Positions 27,578-37,379 of a DNA stretch of 64,000 nucleotides are shown here, one piece after another (within the stretch, counting starts at the first letter, position 1; every line of letters starts with the position of its first letter). Both the position numbers and the translations under genes were made by a program. The notes under the pieces are model-generated. The model saw nothing but the letters and a program-made list of their open reading frames with translations. It was not told the origin of the DNA and ran no database searches. The DNA comes from Photobacterium sp. TLY01 (lineage in GTDB: Bacteria > Pseudomonadota > Gammaproteobacteria > Enterobacterales > Vibrionaceae), in NCBI RefSeq assembly GCF_021432065.1, contig NZ_CP090364.1, positions 1,378,601 to 1,442,600 of the forward strand, read 5' to 3'.

Positions 27578-28431
27578 TGGATGCTCCTCTCATGGTTAAA
27601 CAGATAGTCAAAGTTGTCGGGCCCCCAGTTGATGAAATACTTGGGATTTAAAGCCCGACCCAGAAAACGAACCTCATAATGCAGATGGGGGCCAGTTGAG
27701 GTACCACTGTTGCCTGATAATGCAATTAAATCGCCTTTTCTGACGAAATCCCCGGTTTTGACTTTGAATGCTTTCAGGTGCGCATACAAAGTCATGAATC
27801 CAAAGCCGTGGTCAATTTTCAGCAAATTGCCGTAGCCTTTCTTGCTGGGCCGTACCAGCTCTACCACGCCATCAGCAGGCGAGTGGACGGATGTTCCTGT
27901 GTGCCCGCTGAGATCGATCCCCAGATGACGACGCTTGTTCCCGTAAACCGGATGGTTACGAGAGCCGTATGAGGAAGAAATACGCCGGTATTCCATCGGA
28001 CTACCATTCGGTATCACCTTCAGCATGGCGACACGGACCGCTGAGTTCAGGGCTGCAGTATCGAGTCGGGTTTCCAAAGGCTGTTCGCCTTCGCTTTCAA
28101 TCCCCAACACGTTTTCCAGCTCATTCACACGGCCAGAAATTTGTTCCAGTTCATAGCGCCTATCAGCCAGATTCTGTTCCAGCGACTGCCGATCGCTTTC
28201 CAGGCTCAGAATTTCATCTTTCAGCTCATTGGCATGCTGGTTTAACTGCGATTTTTCCTGTTGTGTCTGATCAACGGCATTCCATAAATACTGAATCGAG
28301 AATGCCATCACCACGACGGAGACAATGAACAGCAGCAGAGTCGCCATCAGGTTTCGCCGTAAATACTTACCCAGTTGAAAATGGTAAGACCCGTTAATTG
28401 TTGATATCGAGATAGTGAGTTGATCTTTCAT
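27481..28431 (-). CDS. M23 family peptidoglycan endopeptidase
   Basis: Membrane-anchored LytM-type metallopeptidase, 316 residues. One membrane helix at about residues 28-50 is followed by a coiled coil (about 52-110), then the M23 domain with SSYGSRNHPVYG, the zinc motif H-x3-D (RHLGIDLSG) and the HLHYEVRFLGRALNP end. These Zn ligands (H, D and H-x-H) are intact, so it should be active on peptide cross-links. Its last 32 codons overlap the bactofilin gene, an unusually long overlap implying coupled expression. Confidence 0.93.
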   Translation of the reverse strand: MKDQLTISISTINGSYHFQLGKYLRRNLMATLLLFIVSVVVMAFSIQYLWNAVDQTQQEKSQLNQHANELKDEILSLESDRQSLEQNLADRRYELEQISGRVNELENVLGIESEGEQPLETRLDTAALNSAVRVAMLKVIPNGSPMEYRRISSSYGSRNHPVYGNKRRHLGIDLSGHTGTSVHSPADGVVELVRPSKKGYGNLLKIDHGFGFMTLYAHLKAFKVKTGDFVRKGDLIALSGNSGTSTGPHLHYEVRFLGRALNPKYFINWGPDNFDYLFNHERSIQWDSLVKVLEAQASTQLQLSLHKAVPSKAISN

Positions 28432-28565
28432 TACGCTAAGCTCATTCGCTTTCTCTTACCGCATAAGGCGACAAGCTGGATGCAGGATTAACTCTAGCCA
28501 GGAAAGGATGATGCAAAACTGTGCTCTGTGGCATAAGTTCCTGAAATGTCCTGCTGCCTGTCCCG

Positions 28566-28877
28566 TTAAGCGATGAGAAAGAAAAAATACAAAAATAGAA
28601 TAAAAGCCAGCAATATCGCGGCAAGCGTCGGGTAGATAATGTAAAAATCACCGCTGCGCCGGGCGCGTTTGAAACACAGATAGGAAAGCAGTCCGTTGTA
28701 GCCTAAAAGCAGTAAACTGATTGTCGTCCCTGTATTCAGTGTCATGCTGTGCATCCTCAGCAAAAAATGGCTGAGCAGAAAATAATCCAGCACGATGAGC
28801 CAGAGAAATAACTTTTGCAGACTGTCCGGCCGTCGTACGGGAGGGACAACTGCGGAAGAAGATGCAGCTCTTTTCAT
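28566..28877 (-). CDS. Small three-helix membrane protein next to lafU
   Basis: A 103-residue hydrophobic protein with a basic N-terminus (MKRAASSSAVVPPVRR) and three predicted membrane segments at about residues 22-41, 50-68 and 78-102. No family recognised. It is read in the same direction as lafT-lafU, 62 bases after lafU, and lies between the lateral motor genes and the M23-bactofilin pair. The ribosome site is weak, so the start is uncertain. Confidence 0.55.
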   Translation of the reverse strand: MKRAASSSAVVPPVRRPDSLQKLFLWLIVLDYFLLSHFLLRMHSMTLNTGTTISLLLLGYNGLLSYLCFKRARRSGDFYIIYPTLAAILLAFILFLYFFFLIA

Positions 28878-28904
28878 GGGTTAACTTCGCTAACGTTCTC
28901 CGGG

Positions 28905-28929
28905 CGGCAAAGGGATAACCCCTTTGCCG
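28905..28929. other. Stem-loop after lafU
   Basis: Perfect 10 bp arms CGGCAAAGGG (28905-28914) and CCCTTTGCCG (28920-28929), loop of five. It starts 10 bases beyond the lafU stop. Read on the minus strand there is no T tract after the stem, so it is not a standard terminator; it may stabilise the 3' end of the lafB...lafU transcript or allow partial read-through. Confidence 0.55.
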
Positions 28930-28939
28930 GTTTTATACA

Positions 28940-29905
28940 CTAAGACGCCTTGATGTAGTCCTGACGAATCACAGGCTGATTGAATTCCGCTTTCTCACGG
29001 GCCTGCTGTAACACCGGGCCATCATCGTGGCTTGGTGCCCCTTTGAACAGTGTTTCCACCATACGTGCTGCCACGGAAGTGAGGACAAACAGTTCAATGC
29101 GCCGGTTTTCACTGGCTTCCGGTTCTTCAGGATTCAGAGGCGCGCGGTCTGCCATGCCGGCAACCTGCAACACATGGTTTTCAGGTGCACCGCCAGCGAT
29201 CAGGGTCTGACGAGCAACGTTGGCGCGTGAAGCGGACAGTTCCCAGTTCGACTTTTCGCTGAAGGTGCCGCTGTAACGAACTGCATCCGTGTGGCCACTG
29301 ATAATCAGCGGATTCTGAATTTTATGGAAGATAGGGGCCAGTGCCAGCAATAAATCTTCAAAGAAAGGTGTCAGTTCACTGCTGCCCCGGTGGAACATGT
29401 TCTGGCGGAAGTCGTCCTGCAAGACGATCCGCAGCCCCTGGGGTGTCACATCGACATGCACATTGCCTTCCGCTGAAACCTGTTTTGCAAGCTCTTCAAC
29501 CACTTGCGCCAGCACTTTCAGCTGCTCCTGCGTTTCATACGTGCCCTGAACCAGCGCATCGGTTTGCGAACCATCGCCATTACCGTCGTAGAAGGAGGTA
29601 ACAGTCACAGCAGCATCGTGCGAGCTGAGGTCTGCTGCTTCACCACCCAGATCAATCGGCGACAGGCTGGTGGACGTATTAAAAGGATTCCCAGAACCCT
29701 GGTCGAATAAACTGGAGCTGTTGAGATAAGCCACGATCGCTTTACGCTCTGTTTTGTCGACAATGGCCAGGATCCACAGCACCAGAAACAGCGCCATCAG
29801 GGCTATCATGAAGTCGGCAAATGCGACTTTCCATGCCCCGCCATGACCTGCTTCATACGAGTTCCGGCGTGCTCGTTTGATGATGATCTGATCGTGCCGT
29901 TGCAT
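28940..29905 (-). CDS. lafU: Lateral flagellar stator protein LafU (MotB)
   Basis: MotB-type stator, 321 residues. A short cytoplasmic tail leads to one membrane helix with the essential proton-binding Asp (D31 in [13 protein letters not shown]). A plug/linker follows, then the OmpA-like peptidoglycan-binding domain ([26 protein letters not shown] and [10 protein letters not shown]). Together with LafT it forms the ion channel driving lateral flagella; lateral motors in Vibrio are known to be proton-driven. The start overlaps the lafT stop by one base. Confidence 0.95.
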   Translation of the reverse strand: MQRHDQIIIKRARRNSYEAGHGGAWKVAFADFMIALMALFLVLWILAIVDKTERKAIVAYLNSSSLFDQGSGNPFNTSTSLSPIDLGGEAADLSSHDAAVTVTSFYDGNGDGSQTDALVQGTYETQEQLKVLAQVVEELAKQVSAEGNVHVDVTPQGLRIVLQDDFRQNMFHRGSSELTPFFEDLLLALAPIFHKIQNPLIISGHTDAVRYSGTFSEKSNWELSASRANVARQTLIAGGAPENHVLQVAGMADRAPLNPEEPEASENRRIELFVLTSVAARMVETLFKGAPSHDDGPVLQQAREKAEFNQPVIRQDYIKAS

Positions 29906-30762
29906 TATGCCTCCTGCTCAGACAGCCATTTTTCCATGTCATTGAAGCTTGGCTTCACATCGAGCTGAATGTGTTTACGGCCAGCATCTATCGCCAACAG
30001 GGTCGGTTTTTTGGCCACATAAGCAACCAGCGTGGCGCGGACACATTCAAAGGCGGTCATATCACGCTTCACTCGTTGCGACATGGCATTACTGGCCGGG
30101 TCAAGCACACAGTAACAACCGAAAATACCGAGGAAGGTGCCAACGAGCGCGGCGGCAACTTTATAGCCAATTTGCGCAATAGAACCGTCGATGAACTGCA
30201 TGGTGATAATGATGCCCATCACAGCCGCCAGAATCCCGAAGCCAGGCAGGGCCTCAGCAGTGCGGTGCAGTGAACGTGAAGGCAGCAGAAGATCGTCTTC
30301 AATAGCCATGATTTCCTGCTCCAGCAGGGCTTCGAGCTCATGGGGAGACATCTGGCCCATGGCCATTAAACGCAGGTTATCGGTAATGAAAGCCACCAGG
30401 TGGCTGTCGTCTTTGACCAGCGGGTAACGTTCAAAAATCTCGCTGTTCTGAGAATCTTCAATGTGACTGTCCAGTGACTTGAAACCGCCGTTGCGTATGG
30501 TTTCCAGCAGGAGTTGCATCAGACCCATCAGCTGCATGTAATATTCTTGTTCGTTTTTGCGCGGCTTCATGATCTGACGAAGCTGAATCCGCATTTCACG
30601 AATCACATGCGGTGGGTTACCGATGATGATAGAACCCAGTGCGGCACCGGTAATAATGAGAATTTCAGCCGGTTGCCAGATGGCCATCAACGTACCGCCG
30701 GCCCATAGGTAACCGCCGAAAACACACAACAGAATGACGATTGCGCCGGTAAATTTTTGCAT
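29905..30762 (-). CDS. lafT: Lateral flagellar stator protein LafT (MotA)
   Basis: MotA-type stator, 285 residues, with four membrane segments: two near the N-terminus and two at about 170-225. Between them lies a cytoplasmic loop with the charged segment ([22 protein letters not shown], in two parts) that contacts FliG. The motif [16 protein letters not shown] and the [13 protein letters not shown] helix are typical of the proton-type MotA. GGAG precedes the ATG; 15 bases after fliA. Confidence 0.95.
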   Translation of the reverse strand: MQKFTGAIVILLCVFGGYLWAGGTLMAIWQPAEILIITGAALGSIIIGNPPHVIREMRIQLRQIMKPRKNEQEYYMQLMGLMQLLLETIRNGGFKSLDSHIEDSQNSEIFERYPLVKDDSHLVAFITDNLRLMAMGQMSPHELEALLEQEIMAIEDDLLLPSRSLHRTAEALPGFGILAAVMGIIITMQFIDGSIAQIGYKVAAALVGTFLGIFGCYCVLDPASNAMSQRVKRDMTAFECVRATLVAYVAKKPTLLAIDAGRKHIQLDVKPSFNDMEKWLSEQEA

Positions 30763-30777
30763 GTCAGTTTGCTCCTA

Positions 30778-31506
30778 TCAGCAAAGATATTGATTCAGTT
30801 GTTTCAGAGCCTGCTTATGAAGCTGGCATACACGAGGCGGTGTCAGGTTGAGCACCAGTGCAATTTCGTGCAGGTTCATATCATGTTGATAGAACAGGGT
30901 CAGCAGCAGCTGTTCGCGTGGCTTGAGCTTGCCAAGCGCGGCAGACAGGGTCCGGCGGATATGTTCATGACGAACCGACTCGCCGCCATCATGGTTCATC
31001 GAGAAATCAGAACCGCTTTCAAGCAATTGATCCAGGCTTTGCATTTCGCTGGCCATGGACGCGTTCAGACGCTGCAGATAGTCGGCCTGGTCAGTCCCCA
31101 GGGCTGCGATGATTTCGGCCTCAGATGGCTGGCGGCCGAGTTTTTTCATTAAGTCGCGGGTTACGTCATTCAGCTCATGGGCCTGTTGACGGGTTTGGCG
31201 CGAGCGCCAGTCAAGACGGCGCAGCTCGTCGAGAATGGAACCGCGGATCCTGCATACGGCAAACGACGGAAAATTCGGGTCTTCCACGTTACCGTAACGA
31301 CGGCCTGCTTCGAGCAGTCCCATCAGACCAATTTGCTGCATATCTTCCAGACTGCAGTGGGTGCTGACATGACTGCGTAGCTGATTGACAACACGTTTGA
31401 CTAAGATCAGATGATCACGGATCAGCTTATCTTCGTTCACGGCCGGGCTGTTACGCCCGGTGTCGTGTTTGTTTTCGTACTCTTCAGTCGGGTTGATATC
31501 TAGCAT
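30778..31506 (-). CDS. fliA: Lateral flagellar sigma28 factor FliA (LafS)
   Basis: Alternative sigma factor of the FliA family, 242 residues (E. coli 239). Region 2 reads RVVNQLRSHVSTHCSLEDMQQIGLMGLLEA and RRYGNVEDPNFPSFAVCRIRGSILDELRRLDW over successive blocks. Region 4 has LKPREQLLLTLFYQHDMNLHEIALVLNLTPPRVCQLH. It should direct transcription of lafA and is held by the lateral FlgM. GAGG precedes the ATG; seven bases after fliL. Confidence 0.95.
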   Translation of the reverse strand: MLDINPTEEYENKHDTGRNSPAVNEDKLIRDHLILVKRVVNQLRSHVSTHCSLEDMQQIGLMGLLEAGRRYGNVEDPNFPSFAVCRIRGSILDELRRLDWRSRQTRQQAHELNDVTRDLMKKLGRQPSEAEIIAALGTDQADYLQRLNASMASEMQSLDQLLESGSDFSMNHDGGESVRHEHIRRTLSAALGKLKPREQLLLTLFYQHDMNLHEIALVLNLTPPRVCQLHKQALKQLNQYLC

Positions 31507-31513
31507 AGGCGCC

Positions 31514-31987
31514 TCACTGAATCACATATTTGGTCAGCAATACATTGTCGATGGCGCGGGCATAACGTGTCTGACTGAAAGCGTTCAGTAACGTCCCTTT
31601 GACTTCATCCTGAAGCTCTTCAATCGTCCGCTGGTTCTGCAGTTGCTCATAGGTTTTATTGCTGAAGAGTTTGAGCAGGGCATTACGGACAACTGGCATA
31701 TAGTTATCAATCCCTTCAATTGCTTCCGCATTCCGTGTTTCCAGCGCCAGTTCCATCATGATGAAGTGCGTCTGACGCTCGCCTTTCACCGACAGAACCA
31801 GTTTTTCCAATGGATGGAATACAGGATCGACATTCTCAGGTTGGCTGAAGGGGAGACTGAAACTGGCACCGCCTTCGCCCTGATGACTTTTGACGTACCA
31901 AAGGGTACCGCCAACACTGGCCGCTGCGACCAGTACGCTGGTGATCAGCATGATGATAATGATCAAGACGAGATTACGCTGGGACAT
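31514..31987 (-). CDS. fliL: Lateral flagellar basal-body protein FliL (LafF)
   Basis: Single-pass membrane protein, 157 residues (E. coli 154), with one N-terminal helix (about residues 6-30) and a periplasmic domain. The central block HFIMMELALETRNAEAIEGIDNYMPVVRNALLKLFS and the terminal NVLLTKYVIQ are characteristic in spacing. FliL surrounds the stator and raises torque in other systems. A GAGGAG site precedes the start. Confidence 0.92.
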   Translation of the reverse strand: MSQRNLVLIIIIMLITSVLVAAASVGGTLWYVKSHQGEGGASFSLPFSQPENVDPVFHPLEKLVLSVKGERQTHFIMMELALETRNAEAIEGIDNYMPVVRNALLKLFSNKTYEQLQNQRTIEELQDEVKGTLLNAFSQTRYARAIDNVLLTKYVIQ

Positions 31988-32002
31988 GTAAATGGCTCCT
32001 CA

Positions 32003-33109
32003 TCAGGCTCTGGTGGATAACCAATGGCCTGAATCTGTTGTTGTTATCTGGCTGTCATCAGCCTGATTGTTGGCAAAAATAACGGGTTGTGAGTCTTCTT
32101 CAGCTTGCGCTTGTTGCTGACCCTGACGGCCATCGCCGACATTGACATCAACATGAACAAAGTTTTGTTCTTGTAACTCCGCTCTCAATCGCTCGGATAC
32201 CTGAACCAGCGCATCTCGGACGGCAGACTGGCTGGCGTGGATTTGTACATTGAGGCGATCACCATCCAGACGAACGGTTAAATCCAGCTTGCCCAGATCC
32301 GGTGGATCCAGTCGAATGCGTGCTTCCTGCAAATTCTGGCTGGCCTGCATTTGTACTCTGTCCTGCAGCACCTGAATCATTTGTTCTCCCCATTTACCCT
32401 GCTGGCCCTGAGGCAATTTAACGCTGGCCCATTCCACAGGAGCCGCAGCGTTAGGGGCCTGTTGGGATGAGGCGGATTGCACAGGAGCGGAATTCGCCGC
32501 ACCGTCTGCAGACAATCCTGCGATCAGCGTTTGCAAAGAAGGTGCTGCACCTGCGGCTCGGTTTTCAAACGATCCGGAAAACGCGGGATCAAGCTGAACC
32601 GGCGACTGGCCGCGTTGCTGCAGCAGGGCGGTCAATCGTGCGTTGTCACCCGGTTGCGCGCCGTTGGTCTGGCTGTCAGTCAACATGGCCGGTGTTGTAC
32701 CTGTGCCGGATGCCATTAAGCGCGTTTCTCGCATGCCGGTATTCCCGGACGCTGACATGGCGCTTTCTGCAGTACTGACAGCCGCTCCGGGCATCCCGGT
32801 ATTGGTTGCCGAGTTTGCGCCAAGCTGCTTCTCGGCCTGGGCCAGCAGATTGGCAATGATGTCCGCCGCAGCTGCCGGAGACAGTGCCGGATTGTTATCC
32901 GTGTACTGCGCTGGGTGCGAGGCAGAGTCGGCCGTATCAATGGTCTCGGCAATGGTGGCTTCCTGTGATTCAGTGGCGGCATTGGACTGCAGCGTGTCGC
33001 CGAAGCTGGAGACAGTGCCATCATTGGCCGGTTTGACTTTGCCGGACAGTTTGTCCGGCGACTCGCTGTCACCGTTAGCCAGTTTGGAATGTGAGACAAT
33101 CGTGTTCAT
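32003..33109 (-). CDS. fliK: Lateral flagellar hook-length control protein FliK (LafE)
   Basis: Secreted molecular ruler, 368 residues. The N-terminal two thirds are low-complexity and rich in Ala, Ser, Thr and Gln. The C-terminal Flg_hook domain (about residues 235-335) contains EARIRLDPPDLGKLDLTVRLDGDRLNVQIHAS in consecutive pieces. This domain switches export from hook to filament substrates by contact with FlhB. The ATG overlaps the stop of the fliT-like gene. Confidence 0.92.
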   Translation of the reverse strand: MNTIVSHSKLANGDSESPDKLSGKVKPANDGTVSSFGDTLQSNAATESQEATIAETIDTADSASHPAQYTDNNPALSPAAAADIIANLLAQAEKQLGANSATNTGMPGAAVSTAESAMSASGNTGMRETRLMASGTGTTPAMLTDSQTNGAQPGDNARLTALLQQRGQSPVQLDPAFSGSFENRAAGAAPSLQTLIAGLSADGAANSAPVQSASSQQAPNAAAPVEWASVKLPQGQQGKWGEQMIQVLQDRVQMQASQNLQEARIRLDPPDLGKLDLTVRLDGDRLNVQIHASQSAVRDALVQVSERLRAELQEQNFVHVDVNVGDGRQGQQQAQAEEDSQPVIFANNQADDSQITTTDSGHWLSTRA

Positions 33110-33414
33110 TAAAGCTCCATATTCATGGCCATTTGATATGCCAGAAGTCCTTCTTTTCCTTCACCGACGGCATTCATGTCTTGCTGTAACTGCTCTTTCG
33201 CTGCATTGACTGCAGCGATGGCTGTCTGATGACTGTTTTTCAGATGGGCAAGCGCCTGAAGATAATCTTCAGTAAGCTGCGTGCCTTTCAGGTTCCGCAG
33301 TACTTTTTGTAACGTCTGGTCAAGTTGCTGAAGGCGATCCCAGTCGCTCTCAGCCACGGTACGGTCAAGGTGCTGCCTGAGAGCCACAAGCTGGCTCAGG
33401 GTGATGTTAGGCAT
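33109..33414 (-). CDS. fliT: FliT-like lateral flagellar chaperone (LafD)
   Basis: Helical protein of 101 residues in the fliT position between fliS and fliK. FliT proteins bind FliD before export. Sequence signals are weak (LDQTLQKVLRNLKG, AHLKNSHQTAIAAV), so the call rests mainly on gene order shared with V. parahaemolyticus lafBCDEF. The ATG at 33414 has GGGAAGG nine bases upstream and overlaps the fliS stop by eight bases; a start at 33447 lies inside fliS. Confidence 0.72.
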   Translation of the reverse strand: MPNITLSQLVALRQHLDRTVAESDWDRLQQLDQTLQKVLRNLKGTQLTEDYLQALAHLKNSHQTAIAAVNAAKEQLQQDMNAVGEGKEGLLAYQMAMNMEL

Positions 33415-33796
33415 GCTGACCAAAACCTTCCCATCCTTCACGGACATTTGTCATGACGTTTTCGACGGTCACCAGATGCTCGATTTTGTTGTGGGAGCTG
33501 GCCTTAAAGAGCTCGCTGATGCAAAACTCGTAAAGGTCGTGAAGATTGGCCGCCAGTTCGCCGCCCGCTTCTACATCCAGTGCACTGTCGAGGCCAATCA
33601 GGATGTTCATGCACTTACTGATGCCTTTTCCTTTGGCTTCCAGACGCTTGGATTCGATATGACCTTTGACCCGGACGATTTCATCCATCAGGCCGTCAAT
33701 CAACATGATCACCAACTGGTGAGGGTTTGCTGATGCGGCCTGGGCATCCAGATCGACGCTTTGATACGAATCAAAGCCCGAGTTTTGCATTAGCAT
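33407..33796 (-). CDS. fliS: Lateral flagellin export chaperone FliS (LafC)
   Basis: Cytosolic chaperone that keeps flagellin unpolymerised until export. The 129-residue helical protein shows the FliS pattern: YQSVDLDAQAASANPHQLVIMLIDGLMDEI with spacing, GKGISKCMNILIGLDSALDVEAGGELAANLHDLYEF. A GGAG site precedes the ATG at 33796. Its client should be LafA. Confidence 0.93.
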   Translation of the reverse strand: MLMQNSGFDSYQSVDLDAQAASANPHQLVIMLIDGLMDEIVRVKGHIESKRLEAKGKGISKCMNILIGLDSALDVEAGGELAANLHDLYEFCISELFKASSHNKIEHLVTVENVMTNVREGWEGFGQHA

Positions 33797-33807
33797 GGGT
33801 CGCTCCT

Positions 33808-35148
33808 TTAAATTGCGAATAAACTGCTTGTTTGATTCATTTGTGTCATCAGCTGGTTCATCTGAGTGAATTGGGCAAGATAACGGTCGTATGTCATCTG
33901 GTATTTACGCTCGAGATTAGACAGCTTGTCATCTATACGGCCGATGTTTTGCTGAAGGCTGTCTTTACGGCTTTTGAAGACACCATCCGAGAAGGACAGA
34001 TACGGTTTAATTGCAGCTTCCAGTGAATCGAAAACTTGATCGGTCCCGTTGAACATCTCACTCAGTGCGGCCGGATCGGCTGCCTGGGCGGCTTCGAACT
34101 TGTCATTGTCGATTGTCAACTTGCCATTACGATCAAAATTGATTCCCACCGAAAACAAGCTCTGGCCGTTGTATGACTGACGGAAGATACTGCTGATCTG
34201 GTTTTCCAGAGACCGAATCGTCCCGTCACCGGCCAGCACGCCACGCTTTTCATCTTCAGAGCCAGTTTTGGTGTATTTATCAATTTCAGTCATCAGCGCG
34301 TTATATGCATCGACCATCTTGTTCAATTGCTCAGTAGTGGCTTCTTTATCAGCGCCTACAGTGATGCCGATGGGCTGATCACCACTGGTTTGTGCTTTAG
34401 AAACGGTCAGATCAACGCCGTCAATCACACCCTCAAAGGTATTGGCGCTGTTGGTCAGTTTCAGGCCTGTACCTTCTGCACCCAACCAGATCACTGCATC
34501 TTTCGGTGTGCTGATATCCGTGCTGTTGGCAAAGGCATTTTCGAAGTTTGCATCACCTGTCCCCGTCACGCTGACGGACACTGTATTGGCGACACCGGTT
34601 TCCTTGCCGGATAACATGAAATGGGTTTCGCCGTTGGCACGAACTAAACTGGCGTTCACTCCGGGGTTGTTTTCATCATTGTTGATGGCGGCAGCCAGTT
34701 CCTGAAGGGTTGCAGTGCCATCGTTGTCTGTGTCCACGGTTGTCAGATCAAGGGTCATGGTATTGCCATCCATCGAGATGACCATGCTGCCTGTGGCTGG
34801 AATGGCACTGTCGGCTGTGGTGCCGGCGCCTAGATCAATCCCCATCTGATGCGAGGCCGCAACTTGTTCAACAAAGATCTGATATTCACCTGCCAGTGCA
34901 CTGGCATCGACACTGGCACTGATATTGCCTTCCTGTGAGAAAGTGGCCCCATTCTTGACAACGCTGTCATTCAGACCATTCATCTCTTCGACTGCAGTCC
35001 GGAATGTCCGTAGGGCAGTTTCAATTTTGCCATAGGCCAAAATCTGGCTTTGGTACTTGTTAGACTGTGTCTGATAGCGTTGCTCAAATGGCTGAACCTC
35101 ATAGGTGGCCAGCTGTGTTGCCATACTGATCGGATCGATGGAACTCAT
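33808..35148 (-). CDS. fliD: Lateral flagellar filament cap FliD (LafB)
   Basis: Filament-capping protein HAP2, 446 residues (E. coli 468). The N-terminal helix has MSSIDPISMATQLATYEVQPF. The middle region has Flagellin_IN-like repeats (DLTVSKAQTSGDQPI type). The C-terminal coiled coil contains IGRIDDKLSNLERKYQMTYDRYLAQFTQMNQLM in two parts. AGGAGT precedes the ATG. It is the first gene of lafB...lafU, under the sigma54 promoter at 35179-35193. Confidence 0.95.
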   Translation of the reverse strand: MSSIDPISMATQLATYEVQPFEQRYQTQSNKYQSQILAYGKIETALRTFRTAVEEMNGLNDSVVKNGATFSQEGNISASVDASALAGEYQIFVEQVAASHQMGIDLGAGTTADSAIPATGSMVISMDGNTMTLDLTTVDTDNDGTATLQELAAAINNDENNPGVNASLVRANGETHFMLSGKETGVANTVSVSVTGTGDANFENAFANSTDISTPKDAVIWLGAEGTGLKLTNSANTFEGVIDGVDLTVSKAQTSGDQPIGITVGADKEATTEQLNKMVDAYNALMTEIDKYTKTGSEDEKRGVLAGDGTIRSLENQISSIFRQSYNGQSLFSVGINFDRNGKLTIDNDKFEAAQAADPAALSEMFNGTDQVFDSLEAAIKPYLSFSDGVFKSRKDSLQQNIGRIDDKLSNLERKYQMTYDRYLAQFTQMNQLMTQMNQTSSLFAI

Positions 35149-35178
35149 GGAAAAACTCCTATATTTAGGACTACTAAA

Positions 35179-35193
35179 GCAATTAGTGTGCCA
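35179..35193 (-). promoter_or_regulatory. Exact-consensus sigma54 promoter of the lafB (fliD) operon
   Basis: On the minus strand the sequence is TGGCACACTAATTGC, a perfect match to TGGCAC-N5-TTGC. It lies 31 bases before the fliD ATG. It should be activated by LafK, the only sigma54 activator in the window. Confidence 0.88.
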
Positions 35194-35244
35194 CTATATT
35201 AATTGATTGAAATGATTAGGGTTGTCATGGTTTTTCCTCACAAA

Positions 35245-35313
35245 GCGGAAGCAAGATTTCCGATCAGGTTTCCGCTTTATCTTCCGTCTGACAGTGATTG
35301 CTTCCAGACGGAA
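35245..35313. promoter_or_regulatory. Cluster of TTCCG/CGGAA sites upstream of the lafB promoter
   Basis: Five half-sites in 69 bases: GCGGAA 35245-35250, TTTCCG 35257-35262, TTTCCGC 35269-35275, TTCCG 35282-35286 and CGGAA 35309-35313. They pair as CGGAA-N7-TTCCG and as a 9 bp inverted repeat TTCCGTCTG/CAGACGGAA. The nearest is 52 bases upstream of the -24 element, the same offset as the palindrome before flgB. Candidate LafK enhancer. The rest of the 417 bp gap 35149-35565 holds only this, the promoter and a terminator. Confidence 0.5.
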
Positions 35314-35513
35314 ACTGCTCCGTTTCAGCAGAAAATAGACAGGTAAAGCCAATTCGCTTTGCAGGATCATCTTGTGATCGATGCAACAATCCCTATGAAG
35401 TAGGGCGGCGAATCGGTTGGGGTCATTAAGAAGCGCAACGGGAAAACAGGGACGGGGAGAGCGTTAACAATTAAGAACCGGAAACCCGATAGATTCCGGT
35501 AACTTTGGTGCGG

Positions 35514-35547
35514 TTAAAATATCAGGGGGAAACATCCCCCCCTGATA
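35514..35547 (-). terminator. Terminator after the M28 aminopeptidase gene
   Basis: Hairpin with arms ATATCAGGGGG and CCCCCTGATA separated by a short loop; on the minus strand it is followed by TATTTTAA. It lies 19 bases past the aminopeptidase stop. Confidence 0.75.
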
Positions 35548-35565
35548 CTGGTATGTCAGTGCAGA

Positions 35566-37170
<1,605 letters not shown>

Positions 37171-37379
37171 TCAGTGTGTAACGCAGGGTTGTCATAAAAT
37201 TATCAATAAGGAATTTAGCGCCGTCTGGGAAAGGAGTCTTCATAATAAACTTCTTAGTAACTGTCTTTAATTGACGTTATACGCAGAAATTTAGGATAGA
37301 TATGGAGAAATATATTGTTGATATGGATTGATATTAGATTTCAATTTTGCGAGCTATGCAACGCTAGTTAGGAATTAAA

